Source: Clostridium_X cadaveris (lineage in GTDB: Bacteria > Bacillota > Clostridia > Clostridiales > Clostridiaceae). Taken from it: a stretch of 64,000 bases of DNA. Shown piece by piece: positions 16,404 to 24,798 of the stretch (the stretch's first letter is position 1; each line of letters starts with the position of its first letter). The translations under genes were made by a program, and so were the position numbers. Location: assembly GCF_039521325.1 (NCBI RefSeq), contig NZ_BAAACD010000029.1, one strand, 5' to 3'. The notes below the pieces were generated by a model that had not been told where the DNA came from, did not search any database, and saw nothing but the letters and a program-made list of their open reading frames with translations.

Positions 16404-17463
16404 AATAATTATGTTAATGATAATAATTTTCCCTATAATTATATTTAATGGATGCAGCAATAAAGAAAATAAACAGCCAGAAGATAATTCAAATAAAAAT
16501 TCGATTAAAATAGATGATGCAATTCTCGCAGAAGAAAAAGAGAAGAGTTTTTATGAGTTATTTTCTCTTTCAAAAGGTAAGAAGCATTCTTTGGAGAAAA
16601 TTGAGGGTTTAATAGATTTTAAATATGATATTTTTTCGCAAGTTAAGCTTCAATTGATTTTTGTAGATAAGGGTAATAACCTAATAAAAAATAAACTTGT
16701 AGTAGACACGCTAAAGGGAAAAAACTCAATAGAAGACTTATACTCAATTATAGATTTTAAGTTATCACCACATGGAAAATATATAGCTTATAGAGGTTAT
16801 AAGAAGGATAATATGGAGTCCATAGACGACTTAAAGTTCTATAACGTAGAAAAAGGAGACAGTATTTCAATAAATTCAAATGTTGTAATATCAGGTGATA
16901 TGTATGAGTTTAAGGATGAGAGTACTTTGATTTATTATGGAGTAAATCCAAAGGATCGTATTCAAGGAATATATGAATATGATATTGAGGATAAAAGTGA
17001 ACGTGTAGTGTATGAGGTGAAAAATGAATATTTAACCCATCTCTCCTATATTAAAAAGGATTTGTATTTAGTACTTCAAGATGATTTGAAGGAATTAAAA
17101 CTGAGTTTAATTGATTTAAATACTAAAACTAACACTATTATAAGTTCAGAAGTAGAAAAAATATTTGATTCTCATGTCATAGAAGATACATTATATTTTA
17201 TAGGTAAATTTAAAAGTGAAGAATTAGCAGTATACAAATATAAAGATGGAGTGCTAAAAAGACTTACTTATGGTTTTCCTAATGTAGTGTATGAAAAATC
17301 ATATCTTTCATCAGATAAGGATGGAAATTTATATTTTATAGGATATGAAGATCATGAAGATGTAAGAGATGTGTATTCCATAAAAAAAGATGATTCTGTA
17401 AATTTGATTTCTAATAGGTCGGCTAAATACTTAATATATAAAAATACCAGTTATTTAGAATAA
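16393..17463 (+). CDS. Predicted lipoprotein, propeller-like repeats
   Basis: I do not recognise a family. The 356-residue protein begins with a signal peptide ending in IIFNGC, with C21 as likely lipidated residue. It is followed by a polar, charged spacer. The rest contains short repeating strand-rich units (SPHGKYIAYRGYKK, DKDGNLYFIGYEDH) that resemble beta-propeller blades of TolB/WD40 type. It overlaps the end of dapF by 11 bases, so it is co-transcribed. Its own terminator overlaps its stop codon. Function is unknown. Confidence 0.75.
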   Translation: MKNRIIMLMIIIFPIIIFNGCSNKENKQPEDNSNKNSIKIDDAILAEEKEKSFYELFSLSKGKKHSLEKIEGLIDFKYDIFSQVKLQLIFVDKGNNLIKNKLVVDTLKGKNSIEDLYSIIDFKLSPHGKYIAYRGYKKDNMESIDDLKFYNVEKGDSISINSNVVISGDMYEFKDESTLIYYGVNPKDRIQGIYEYDIEDKSERVVYEVKNEYLTHLSYIKKDLYLVLQDDLKELKLSLIDLNTKTNTIISSEVEKIFDSHVIEDTLYFIGKFKSEELAVYKYKDGVLKRLTYGFPNVVYEKSYLSSDKDGNLYFIGYEDHEDVRDVYSIKKDDSVNLISNRSAKYLIYKNTSYLE

Positions 17464-17476
17464 CTGGTATTTTTTA
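17443..17476 (+). terminator. Terminator at end of lipoprotein gene
   Basis: ATACCAGTTAT (17444-17454) pairs with ATAACTGGTAT (17460-17470) and is followed by TTTTTTA. The stop codon lies inside the hairpin. Confidence 0.88.
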
Positions 17477-17525
17477 TGTTTAAAAAAATATATATTGTCC
17501 ACAATTAAAATAGGAGGTAGTTAAT

Positions 17526-18953
17526 ATGAAAGAATTAAAAGTTGATTCAAAGATAGTAAGAATAATGAAAAAGGACTATGCATACAAGCATAATATTCTG
17601 CCCTTATATTATGATGAAGATTATGTTCATATAGCTGCTTCAGAAGAAAAATCAAATGATGTTTATGGATTTTGCAGACTTATATTTAAAAAGGATGTGA
17701 AATTTCATAAAGAAAGTGAAAAAGATTTATATGAATTATTACGATTATATTATGGCGATGAGAATTTAAAGGCAACGAATAAAGAGAACTTAGAGGAAGA
17801 TATATCAAGTAATATTATTGTAGAAAATGGACCTAATATAGAGTTAGCAGAGTATATATTAAATGCTGCTATAAGAGCGTATGTTAGTGACATTCATGTT
17901 GAGCCGAGAAAAAAAGATGTATATATAAGATTTAGAAAAGATGGCATCTTAGAAAGATTTATGAATATACCCTTTGAATCATACCGAGGTTTGCTTGGAA
18001 GGATTAAAGTAATGTCAAATTTAGAGCTTACTGAAAAAAGATCCTTTCAAGATGGAAAACTTTTTTATGAGTTGGATAACAGGGAATATGATATACGATT
18101 ATCTTTAGCTCCCACAATATATGGTGAAAAACTTGTGATGAGAATCTTATATAAAGATGAATCCATTAGAACTCTTGAAAAAATTAATTACAATAAAAGA
18201 AATTTAAAAACATTTAAAAAGCTTTTAGACATGAATAGCGGAATGATTTTAGTAACTGGTCCCACAGGCAGTGGTAAAAGTACTACGCTTTATGCGGCAC
18301 TGAACTATTTAAATAAAAATGGAGTTAATATAATTACTTTGGAAGATCCTGTGGAATATGTTATAGAAGGCATAAATCAAATTGATATAAATGAATGCAA
18401 TAGTAGCGTAGATTTTATCAGCGGTCTTCGAAATCTTTTGAGACAAGACCCAGATATAATGATGATTGGTGAAATAAGAGATGAAGAAACAGCAAAAATA
18501 GCTGTAAGATCAGCAATTACAGGTCATAAAGTCTTATCAACTATACATACTAACAATGCATTAGGTGTTATAAACAGACTTGTTGATATGGGAATAGAAG
18601 AATATCTTCTTAAAGATGCTTTAAAAGGAATTATAGGTCAAAGATTAGTTAGAAAGTTGTGTAATCACTGTAAATGCAAGCATATAACAGATGAAGAAGA
18701 AATGCACTTTTTAGGTATTAAAGAAAGAAAGTATATTTATAGAAGCAATCCGCTAGGTTGTGAAAAGTGTAGAAATACGGGATATAATGGAAGAATCTGC
18801 ATAAATGAAATTGTAGAAACGGATAAATTTTTTTTTGATAATGAAAGGAAAAATTATATGAAATTGAACTATAAAACTATGAAAGATGACTTGATTAATA
18901 AAATTCTATGTGGATTTACTAGTATAGAGGAGGGTAGGCGAAATTTAGATTAG
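17526..18953 (+). CDS. Type IV pilus / type II secretion assembly ATPase (PilB/GspE)
   Basis: This hexameric ATPase powers pilus or pseudopilus assembly from the cytoplasm. Motifs in the 475-residue protein are Walker A TGPTGSGKSTT (244-254), the Asp box EDPVEYV (about 273-279), Walker B DIMMIGEIRDEETA, and the His box STIHTNNA. A zinc-binding set follows (CNHCKC and later CEKCRNTGYNGR). The N-terminal domain is short. An AGGAGG site precedes the ATG. It opens a tightly packed operon running to about 23.4 kb. Confidence 0.94.
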   Translation: MKELKVDSKIVRIMKKDYAYKHNILPLYYDEDYVHIAASEEKSNDVYGFCRLIFKKDVKFHKESEKDLYELLRLYYGDENLKATNKENLEEDISSNIIVENGPNIELAEYILNAAIRAYVSDIHVEPRKKDVYIRFRKDGILERFMNIPFESYRGLLGRIKVMSNLELTEKRSFQDGKLFYELDNREYDIRLSLAPTIYGEKLVMRILYKDESIRTLEKINYNKRNLKTFKKLLDMNSGMILVTGPTGSGKSTTLYAALNYLNKNGVNIITLEDPVEYVIEGINQIDINECNSSVDFISGLRNLLRQDPDIMMIGEIRDEETAKIAVRSAITGHKVLSTIHTNNALGVINRLVDMGIEEYLLKDALKGIIGQRLVRKLCNHCKCKHITDEEEMHFLGIKERKYIYRSNPLGCEKCRNTGYNGRICINEIVETDKFFFDNERKNYMKLNYKTMKDDLINKILCGFTSIEEGRRNLD

Positions 18954-20140
18954 TGATAAAAGAAGAATTGAAATATAAAATGATTACTAAAGAAGGCAAA
19001 ATAATAAAAGGTGTGTTTAAAGGTAATTCTGATGAATTAAAGAAATCTATAGCTCAAACAGAAGGATATTTAATCTTTCTAAAAGAGGGATCAATTAAGA
19101 AAGAAAGTTTGAATTTTAAAGACTATTCAATAAACTCCAAACAAATGAAAAACATATGTAGTATTTTATATTTATATATAAATGCAGGAATTTCAATAAA
19201 TGAAGCTATAAAAAGCATCTACATAAAAATAAAAAATAAGAAGCTTAGACAAATATTCCAAGAAATATATAAAGATATAGTAATGGGGAATGGCGTATAC
19301 AATAGCTTTTTAAAATTTAAAAATAACTTTCCAAGTATTTTCTTGATCCTATTAAAAGCTGGAGAAAAAAGTGGGGATTTTGAAAAGATATTTAAAGAAC
19401 TAGAAATGTATTTCTATAATAAATGCATTTTTATAAGGAAGCTTCAATCTAATCTCTCATATCCAATAATGCTTATAATCTGTATGAAAATAGTATTTTT
19501 ATTTATCTTAGGTAAAGTTCTACCTCAATTCAATAGGCTAATCAATACTTCGGAAATGAACTTTACGTGGAATATAGCTTTCATTCAAAAAATAAGTATG
19601 TTTGTAGGTAAAAATTTTATTTTTATAATTATGATTGATTTTGTGATTCATATGATATTAATTTTATATTTAAAAAGGACAAAGGTATATGTGAATTTTC
19701 CAATCATAAAAGAATACTACAAAAATATGGAATTAATATACTTTTTTAAAAGTTTCAATATTTTATATAAAAGTGGAATAACAGTAGAAGAAACTTTAAG
19801 TATATTAGTTAAAACAATTTTAAATAATGAGCTTAGAAAAAAGGTATATGAAGTAAAAAGATATATATGCAAAGGATATGGTATTTATGAAAGCTTTAAG
19901 CTGGTAGATATGATAGATGATTTCTCGGAAGATATGATTTATTTTGGGGAAAAGACTGGAGATCTAGAAAAAAGTTTGACTCTGATAGAAGAGAATATGA
20001 GAAATTCTATGGAGAAGAGTTTAGCAAGAATGCTGAGATTTGCTGAACCTATCATAATTTCTGTAATGGGGATTTTTATAATAGCCTTTATTATTTTTTT
20101 TATGATGCCAACTTTAAGTGGATTATATTATATGGAGTAA
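18953..20140 (+). CDS. Pilus platform protein (PilC/GspF)
   Basis: This inner-membrane platform protein of 395 residues has two T2SSF domains. Their conserved pieces ILLKAGEKSGDFEKI and MIYFGEKTGDLEKSL mark the two halves, and three hydrophobic segments sit near 170-195, 220-242 and 365-390. The GTG start overlaps the ATPase stop by one base and is preceded by GAGGAGGG. It works with the ATPase to extract prepilins from the membrane. Confidence 0.92.
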   Translation: MIKEELKYKMITKEGKIIKGVFKGNSDELKKSIAQTEGYLIFLKEGSIKKESLNFKDYSINSKQMKNICSILYLYINAGISINEAIKSIYIKIKNKKLRQIFQEIYKDIVMGNGVYNSFLKFKNNFPSIFLILLKAGEKSGDFEKIFKELEMYFYNKCIFIRKLQSNLSYPIMLIICMKIVFLFILGKVLPQFNRLINTSEMNFTWNIAFIQKISMFVGKNFIFIIMIDFVIHMILILYLKRTKVYVNFPIIKEYYKNMELIYFFKSFNILYKSGITVEETLSILVKTILNNELRKKVYEVKRYICKGYGIYESFKLVDMIDDFSEDMIYFGEKTGDLEKSLTLIEENMRNSMEKSLARMLRFAEPIIISVMGIFIIAFIIFFMMPTLSGLYYME

Positions 20141-20144
20141 AATT

Positions 20145-20585
20145 ATGAAAAAGGGATTTACGTTAATTGAAACTTTAATTGCCATAGGAATTTTGGGAAT
20201 GATTAGTGGAGTAACAGTGACATTTTATTTAGGAGCTTTAAAAATTTATGATAATAAAAAATGTGATTTTGTAGCATTAGAAACAGCATCATTTATATCA
20301 AAGTCTATCAATACATGTCTAGAAAATAAAGAGAATGGATGCATATATATTGATGTAGAAAGAAATTGTATAAAATTTAAAAATGGTGACGGATATTTAA
20401 AAGGCACTTATTTTTTACCATCAGGATTTAAAGTTTGGGGGAGTAGTCTGAGGTTCTACGTATATTGCAACAAAGATAAATTAATAGATAGCGGAACTAT
20501 AAAAATAAAGTATAAAAATGATTTCTATAGGGATATAACTATGTCGGTCCCCATAGGGCTTCCTTATGTAAAGGCGGATGAATGA
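20145..20585 (+). CDS. Prepilin-like protein 1 (N-methylation motif)
   Basis: The N-terminus MKKGFTLIETLIAIGILG is a classical type III signal: cleavage after G4, then Phe1, and Glu5 of the mature protein, followed by a hydrophobic helix. The C-terminal part (to residue 146) is a small globular pilin head I cannot assign further. The start at 20145 has GGAG upstream and lies 5 bases after the platform gene. It overlaps the next prepilin gene's frame only at the very end. Confidence 0.88.
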   Translation: MKKGFTLIETLIAIGILGMISGVTVTFYLGALKIYDNKKCDFVALETASFISKSINTCLENKENGCIYIDVERNCIKFKNGDGYLKGTYFLPSGFKVWGSSLRFYVYCNKDKLIDSGTIKIKYKNDFYRDITMSVPIGLPYVKADE

Positions 20586-20586
20586 T

Positions 20587-21006
20587 ATGAAGAAAAAAGG
20601 AATGTCATTAGTAGAACCTCTTATAACTATAGCTGTATTTTCAATATTGGTGTATTGTATATATTCTTTATTTAGTTTTAATATTATATGGAATAAAAGA
20701 AAAGATGATAAAATAACTGAAATCTTTTGGCTAGAATCAGTTAAAAACGAATTGCTTTATAATTGTAGTGAAAGTGAACTTAAAAGAAATGATAATGAAA
20801 AACTTTATATAAATGAAACATATATGGATATAAAAGATATAGAACAAGAAGAAAAGATCATAAATTTATTTTCTACTACAAAACAAGGAAATAAGTATTT
20901 AGAAATAAACGTAGAGAATTACGAAACAGATGGATATATTAAAATAATTTATAAGATGAAGGGAAATGCAATTGAAAAACAAGGACAATGGATCAAAGAA
21001 ATATAA
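20587..21006 (+). CDS. Prepilin-like protein 2
   Basis: This 139-residue protein begins MKKKGMSLVEPLITIAVFS. It keeps the Gly at the cleavage site and Glu5, but has Met at +1 and Pro at +6, unlike the usual FTLIEVL. The helix is followed by a lysine- and glutamate-rich domain. The inner ATG at 20587 puts the signal in the normal place near the N-terminus. It is probably a minor pseudopilin that primes assembly. Confidence 0.8.
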   Translation: MKKKGMSLVEPLITIAVFSILVYCIYSLFSFNIIWNKRKDDKITEIFWLESVKNELLYNCSESELKRNDNEKLYINETYMDIKDIEQEEKIINLFSTTKQGNKYLEINVENYETDGYIKIIYKMKGNAIEKQGQWIKEI

Positions 21007-21454
21007 AAATGGATACACTTTAGTCGAAGTAATAGTTTATCTTGCAATAACATCTATAATTTTAGTGGTTATTTCTAATTTCATATTAAGTTCCTTAAAA
21101 GTATTGGGAGTAATGGAGAAGAAGCTAAAAAATGAATTGTATGTTTATCAGGGGATTACTTACATAGATGAAATAATAGATATAAGAAAACCAAACAAGA
21201 TAAGTAAAATATCAGAAAATGAAATTAGCTTTATAAATGAGAATAATCAAGACAATAATTTTAAGCTAATATATTCAAAATCTAGTAAGAGTTTAAGAAT
21301 AAAACTTAATGTTAAAAGCTATACGAACAATAACATAATAAGAGAAAGTGTTGAAGATATGGACTTTAAACTTAAAGGTAATGTTTTATATATGAAAATT
21401 ATAACTACTACAGGAAAGGAGATTGAAAAAAGTTGTGCTGTAAAAGAAAGGTAA
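20966..21454 (+). CDS. Prepilin-like protein 3
   Basis: The signal KNGYTLVEVIVYLAITSI starts about residue 14, with Gly at the cleavage site and Glu5 in place; the leader is longer than in the other two. A TTG at 20972, in frame, has better spacing to the GAAGGG site than the ATG at 20966, so either may be used. The 162-residue product overlaps the preceding gene by 41 bases. It resembles GspJ/PilW-class minor pseudopilins in length and position. Confidence 0.8.
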   Translation: MQLKNKDNGSKKYKNGYTLVEVIVYLAITSIILVVISNFILSSLKVLGVMEKKLKNELYVYQGITYIDEIIDIRKPNKISKISENEISFINENNQDNNFKLIYSKSSKSLRIKLNVKSYTNNNIIRESVEDMDFKLKGNVLYMKIITTTGKEIEKSCAVKER

Positions 21455-21876
21455 AAAGAGGATATGCACTGCCTGCAGTAGTTGTATTGATGATGATGGT
21501 ATTTACAGTATTTTTAATATTAAGCAATATAACAGTTAATCTTTATAATCAGTATAAATATTGCTATAAGAGTTTAGATAATATTTGTGAAAGACCCATA
21601 GAGGAATATGATCTCCAAACTGTAATAAAAAGTAATCTGTCTAATCTTTTGGAGGAAAAAGGCATAGAGATACGAGGAATTAAAGATTTGAGATCGTTTC
21701 TAGAAAAAGAAAATTTTAAAATGCTCTACGAAGGATTTGAAATCACATATAGTTACACAAGTATAAGCCAGAAATTTGTTGCAGAAAAAAAGTCAACGGG
21801 AAAGAGGTATGATTTTTATATAATGTATGAAAATAAAGATATTGAAATTATATACAAAGAAAATGGAGGTAGATAA
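21433..21876 (+). CDS. PilX/GspK-like minor pseudopilin
   Basis: The protein begins with a basic leader and KRGYALPAVVVLMMMVFTVF, a prepilin-type helix that lacks Glu5 (Ala instead). Loss of Glu5 is characteristic of GspK/PilX-type tip subunits. The start is a TTG with AAAGGAG upstream, inside the end of the previous gene (22-base overlap). It is 147 residues long, shorter than typical GspK. The assignment rests on the N-terminus and on operon position. Confidence 0.68.
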   Translation: MCCKRKVKRGYALPAVVVLMMMVFTVFLILSNITVNLYNQYKYCYKSLDNICERPIEEYDLQTVIKSNLSNLLEEKGIEIRGIKDLRSFLEKENFKMLYEGFEITYSYTSISQKFVAEKKSTGKRYDFYIMYENKDIEIIYKENGGR

Positions 21877-22572
21877 GTGAAAGTAATAATAGATAGAAAT
21901 AGAATAAGTACAAAAAGAAATCATTATCTTCACGAAGAAATTCTTGAAGCAAAAAAAGAACTTCAAAAAAAGAACTTAAATGTAGTTTTATTAGAAGAGG
22001 AGTTTTACATTGAATGTTTGACAATACCTAAGTGCAGAAAAAAATACATAGATGCTGTAGTTCAATCAGAGGTTAACAATAAATTTAAAGAAAAGGACGA
22101 TATTTTATATAATTATTCCATTGTCTACAAAGGGAAAGAAAACATTAAAATATTGATAAACTATATAGACAGCAAAAATATAAATTGCTTAAAACATTTA
22201 AAGAAAGTATTAAAGATAAGTTCGGTATATCCTGTACAAATACTTGAGAGCAAGAAAATAAAAAGAAAACTTAGAAAGAATATATTCGTTGCTATATTTC
22301 CTTATGAAGATGTGCTATATGGATTTACTTATTATAAAAAATTGATATTAGGAACTATTATTATAAGAAAGGATGATTCATTTGAAAAAACAAAAGATAA
22401 AATTATTGAATTGATGACACTTTCAAATGACATCATAAAGCAATTAAATAAAGAGATCCCAAATGAAATATATTTTTTTAAAGATAGTATTAATTTTATA
22501 AAGATTAACGTCAATAGTATAGACAATGAACTAAAAAAAATTTGGAGTGAGTGCTATGAATTACAGGTATAG
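21877..22572 (+). CDS. Possible PilM-like protein of pilus operon
   Basis: I do not recognise this 231-residue soluble, lysine-rich protein by sequence. It starts at a GTG directly abutting the previous stop, with GGAGG upstream. The order ATPase, platform, prepilins, this protein, then two single-helix membrane proteins mirrors pilM-pilN-pilO. Segments such as LTIPKCRKKYIDAVVQSEVNNKF recall the PilM actin-like N-terminal subdomain. The length is about two thirds of a normal PilM, so it is either a reduced or a divergent version. Confidence 0.55.
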   Translation: MKVIIDRNRISTKRNHYLHEEILEAKKELQKKNLNVVLLEEEFYIECLTIPKCRKKYIDAVVQSEVNNKFKEKDDILYNYSIVYKGKENIKILINYIDSKNINCLKHLKKVLKISSVYPVQILESKKIKRKLRKNIFVAIFPYEDVLYGFTYYKKLILGTIIIRKDDSFEKTKDKIIELMTLSNDIIKQLNKEIPNEIYFFKDSINFIKINVNSIDNELKKIWSECYELQV

Positions 22573-22990
22573 AAATGGTTTTGAACCACAATGGTATAAA
22601 GAAGAAAATTTAAAAAATAAAGTTATTTTGCTAGAAAAATATTTTTTACTTTTGATGATAGTAAATGTAATCTTTGTACCTTTGACAATAGATAAAGTAA
22701 AGTCATATCAAGATAGACATTATATAGATACTATGGAAAAAGAAAAGAAAGAGAAAAAGTTCGTTGAGTGTAGCGAAATTAAATTTATTAGATTTCTAAT
22801 GAAAAGCGACCTTTATGATAAATCTTCATATAAATATAAGGACAATAAAGGTACAGCATCTTTTTCTGCTGAAAATATAGAGGAAGCAGAAGAAATTTTA
22901 TTAAAGTTTAAAGAAAACGATATAAAAATAAATGATGGCACTTGGACACCAATAAATGAAAATCAATGGAAAATAGAGTTTAAGATGTAA
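22556..22990 (+). CDS. Possible PilN-like single-helix membrane protein
   Basis: This 144-residue protein has a cytoplasmic N-terminal stretch of about 28 residues, one membrane helix (YFLLLMIVNVIFVPLTI), a short coiled coil and a small extracellular domain. This is the PilN plan. The ATG at 22556 has GGAG at the right distance, and a GTG at 22547 is too close to it. It overlaps the preceding gene by 17 bases. The call rests on topology and gene order, not on clear sequence similarity. Confidence 0.55.
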   Translation: MNYRYRNGFEPQWYKEENLKNKVILLEKYFLLLMIVNVIFVPLTIDKVKSYQDRHYIDTMEKEKKEKKFVECSEIKFIRFLMKSDLYDKSSYKYKDNKGTASFSAENIEEAEEILLKFKENDIKINDGTWTPINENQWKIEFKM

Positions 22991-23002
22991 TTGGAGGATA
23001 AG

Positions 23003-23377
23003 ATGAAGAAAAAAATTATCTTTACAATACTTATTTTGACAGCTGCTTCTCTTTTTATGACGCAGGCTTATATTTTAAATTTTTATAATGGAAGTAAAAA
23101 TGATGTAGAAAGTCAAGATGTAGAGGAATATATCACAGATAATGAAAATGAATTAAAAAATATATATGAGAATTCAAATGCATTGATTTCAAATATATCT
23201 TTAAAAGATAATAGCTATATAGTAAACTATGAATTTAAAGGAGAAAAAGAGGATTTTTTAAAAATTTTAGATGAAGTAAAGAGTAGGGATGAGAGATTTT
23301 CTATAAGCAAAATTGATAAAGAAATGGGGAATTCAGCCATAGAAATATGGTTTACTATAGCGTACAAAGTGCCATAA
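23003..23377 (+). CDS. Possible PilO-like single-helix membrane protein
   Basis: A short N-terminus, one membrane helix (IIFTILILTAASLFMTQAYI) and a 95-residue outer domain with alternating strands and helices (ISLKDNSYIVNYEFKGEKEDF) fit a PilO-like protein of 124 residues. The start at 23003 follows TTGGAGG. It is the last gene of the pilus operon. No outer-membrane parts are expected in a Gram-positive cell, so PilMNO-like proteins would form the inner alignment complex. Assignment is by position. Confidence 0.5.
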   Translation: MKKKIIFTILILTAASLFMTQAYILNFYNGSKNDVESQDVEEYITDNENELKNIYENSNALISNISLKDNSYIVNYEFKGEKEDFLKILDEVKSRDERFSISKIDKEMGNSAIEIWFTIAYKVP

Positions 23378-23614
23378 AAGTCTATGAATATTATATAAAA
23401 CACAATTTGTAATTGCAAATATGCTTTTATTTTGATAAAATATCATTGTTAAATATACTATTAAATAGCAATTTATATATTAGTATATTTATTACATAAG
23501 TATATGTAACTATAAGAAGTAAGAAAACTTCATATAGCTAGTCCTTTTACTTGTATTAAATCTACAATAAAAGGTTATAATATAAATGAATTAATTGTTT
23601 TGGAGGGATACTTA

Positions 23615-24172
23615 ATGATATCAGCAGGAGATTTAAGAAAAGGCACTACTTTTGAATTTGATGGACAAGTGTTTACTGTTGCAGAATTTTTACACGTTAA
23701 GCCAGGAAAAGGAGCTGCTTTTGTTAGAACAAAGCTTAGAAACGTAATTTCTGGTGGAGTTACAGATAGAACTTTTAACCCAACTGAAAAATTACAAGAA
23801 GCAGTAATAGAAAGAAAGGAAATGCAATACCTTTATTCTGATGGAGAACTTTACTACTTCATGGATCAAGAAACTTTTGAGCAAATACCTTTAAACTTCG
23901 AAAAAGTTGAAGAGGCTATAAAGTTCTTAAAGGAAAATATGTTTGCTGTAATTAAATTTTATAAAGGAGAGGCTTTCTCAGTTGAAGCACCTAACTTTGT
24001 AGAACTTCAAATTATAGAAACAGAACCAGGTGTTAAGGGTAATACAGCAACTAACACATTAAAACCAGCTACAGTTGAAACAGGAGCAGTTGTTCCAGTA
24101 CCTCTATTTGTAAATGAAGGAGATACTATAAGAATAGACACAAGAACTGGAGAATACATGGAAAGAGTTTAA
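23615..24172 (+). CDS. efp: Translation elongation factor P
   Basis: EF-P rescues ribosomes stalled at consecutive prolines. With the start at 23615 (GGAGGG upstream) the protein is 185 residues, the canonical length, and begins MISAGDLRKGTTFEFDG. The tip loop is HVKPGKGAAFVR, with an unmodified-looking lysine at about position 32. The earlier in-frame TTG at 23600 overlaps the ribosome binding site region and is unlikely. The 237-base gap before it holds a TATAAT at 23576-23581 with a TTGTAT 19 bases upstream, a possible promoter. Confidence 0.97.
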   Translation: MISAGDLRKGTTFEFDGQVFTVAEFLHVKPGKGAAFVRTKLRNVISGGVTDRTFNPTEKLQEAVIERKEMQYLYSDGELYYFMDQETFEQIPLNFEKVEEAIKFLKENMFAVIKFYKGEAFSVEAPNFVELQIIETEPGVKGNTATNTLKPATVETGAVVPVPLFVNEGDTIRIDTRTGEYMERV

Positions 24173-24228
24173 TACTAAATTCTTAATTACATATATGTAA
24201 CTTCGAAAGTTTATAAAGTTTTTTTAGG

Positions 24229-24262
24229 TATGCTAAGTTCTTAAGGAACTTAGCATATTTAT
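24229..24262 (+). terminator. Terminator after efp
   Basis: ATGCTAAGTTC (24230-24240) pairs with GAACTTAGCAT (24246-24256) across TTAAG; the following ATTTATT is a modest T tract. Confidence 0.7.
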
Positions 24263-24283
24263 TAAAAGAAAGCAGGTAAAGAT

Positions 24284-24673
24284 ATGAAAAAAGATTTCCA
24301 AAATGACATAGCTTTATTAAAGGAAATGATTTCTGGACTGGAAAAAGAGTCTAAAGAAAAAGCAATTTTAGCATCTATGATAGATGTTATGGAAAAGCTT
24401 AATGACAAAGTAGATTCATATTATAAGGATTTAGAGGAATATGTAGATTCAGTAGATAGAGATTTATCAGAAGTTAAGCTAGATATGTACGGGTTAGAAG
24501 AAGATTTTAAAGAAGAACTAGATGAAGAATTAAATATAGAAGATGATAAGGAAACTAGATATATAGAAATACCTTGTAAAAACTGCAATGAAATTATATA
24601 CATGGATGAAGATTTAGTAAAAGCTCACGTTAAAATAGAGTGTCCAGTATGTCATGGAACTCTGAATGAATAA
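24284..24673 (+). CDS. Acidic coiled-coil protein with zinc ribbon (CD1247-like)
   Basis: This 129-residue protein resembles the clostridial CD1247 N-terminal-domain family. Residues 1-85 are acidic helix with coiled-coil character, and residues about 95-126 form a zinc ribbon with CKNC and CPVC. It is a single gene between two terminators, downstream of efp and upstream of the spoIIIA operon, a common clostridial arrangement. The function is not known; a DNA- or RNA-associated role is plausible from the ribbon only. Confidence 0.75.
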   Translation: MKKDFQNDIALLKEMISGLEKESKEKAILASMIDVMEKLNDKVDSYYKDLEEYVDSVDRDLSEVKLDMYGLEEDFKEELDEELNIEDDKETRYIEIPCKNCNEIIYMDEDLVKAHVKIECPVCHGTLNE

Positions 24674-24712
24674 AAATAGCTCTTAGAGAAATTCTAAGGG
24701 CTATTTTTTTTA
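24673..24712 (+). terminator. Terminator after zinc-ribbon gene
   Basis: AAATAGCTCTTAGA and TTCTAAGGGCTATTT form a long stem with one mismatch and a GAAA-like loop, followed by a run of T. It insulates the spoIIIA operon from upstream transcription. Confidence 0.88.
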
Positions 24713-24798
24713 TATATTTAAGTTATATTTTTTATGTTTCATAAATAAAGATTAGATATATAGAAGGAGGTGAAACATTAATCTGGAGTTTTCTCTAG

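Noticed and set aside
18953..23377. Assignment of the pilus operon as a comG competence operon
   Set aside because: The gene order has PilM/N/O-like members and a PilX-like protein rather than the comGC-G set, so I kept the neutral pilus/secretion name.
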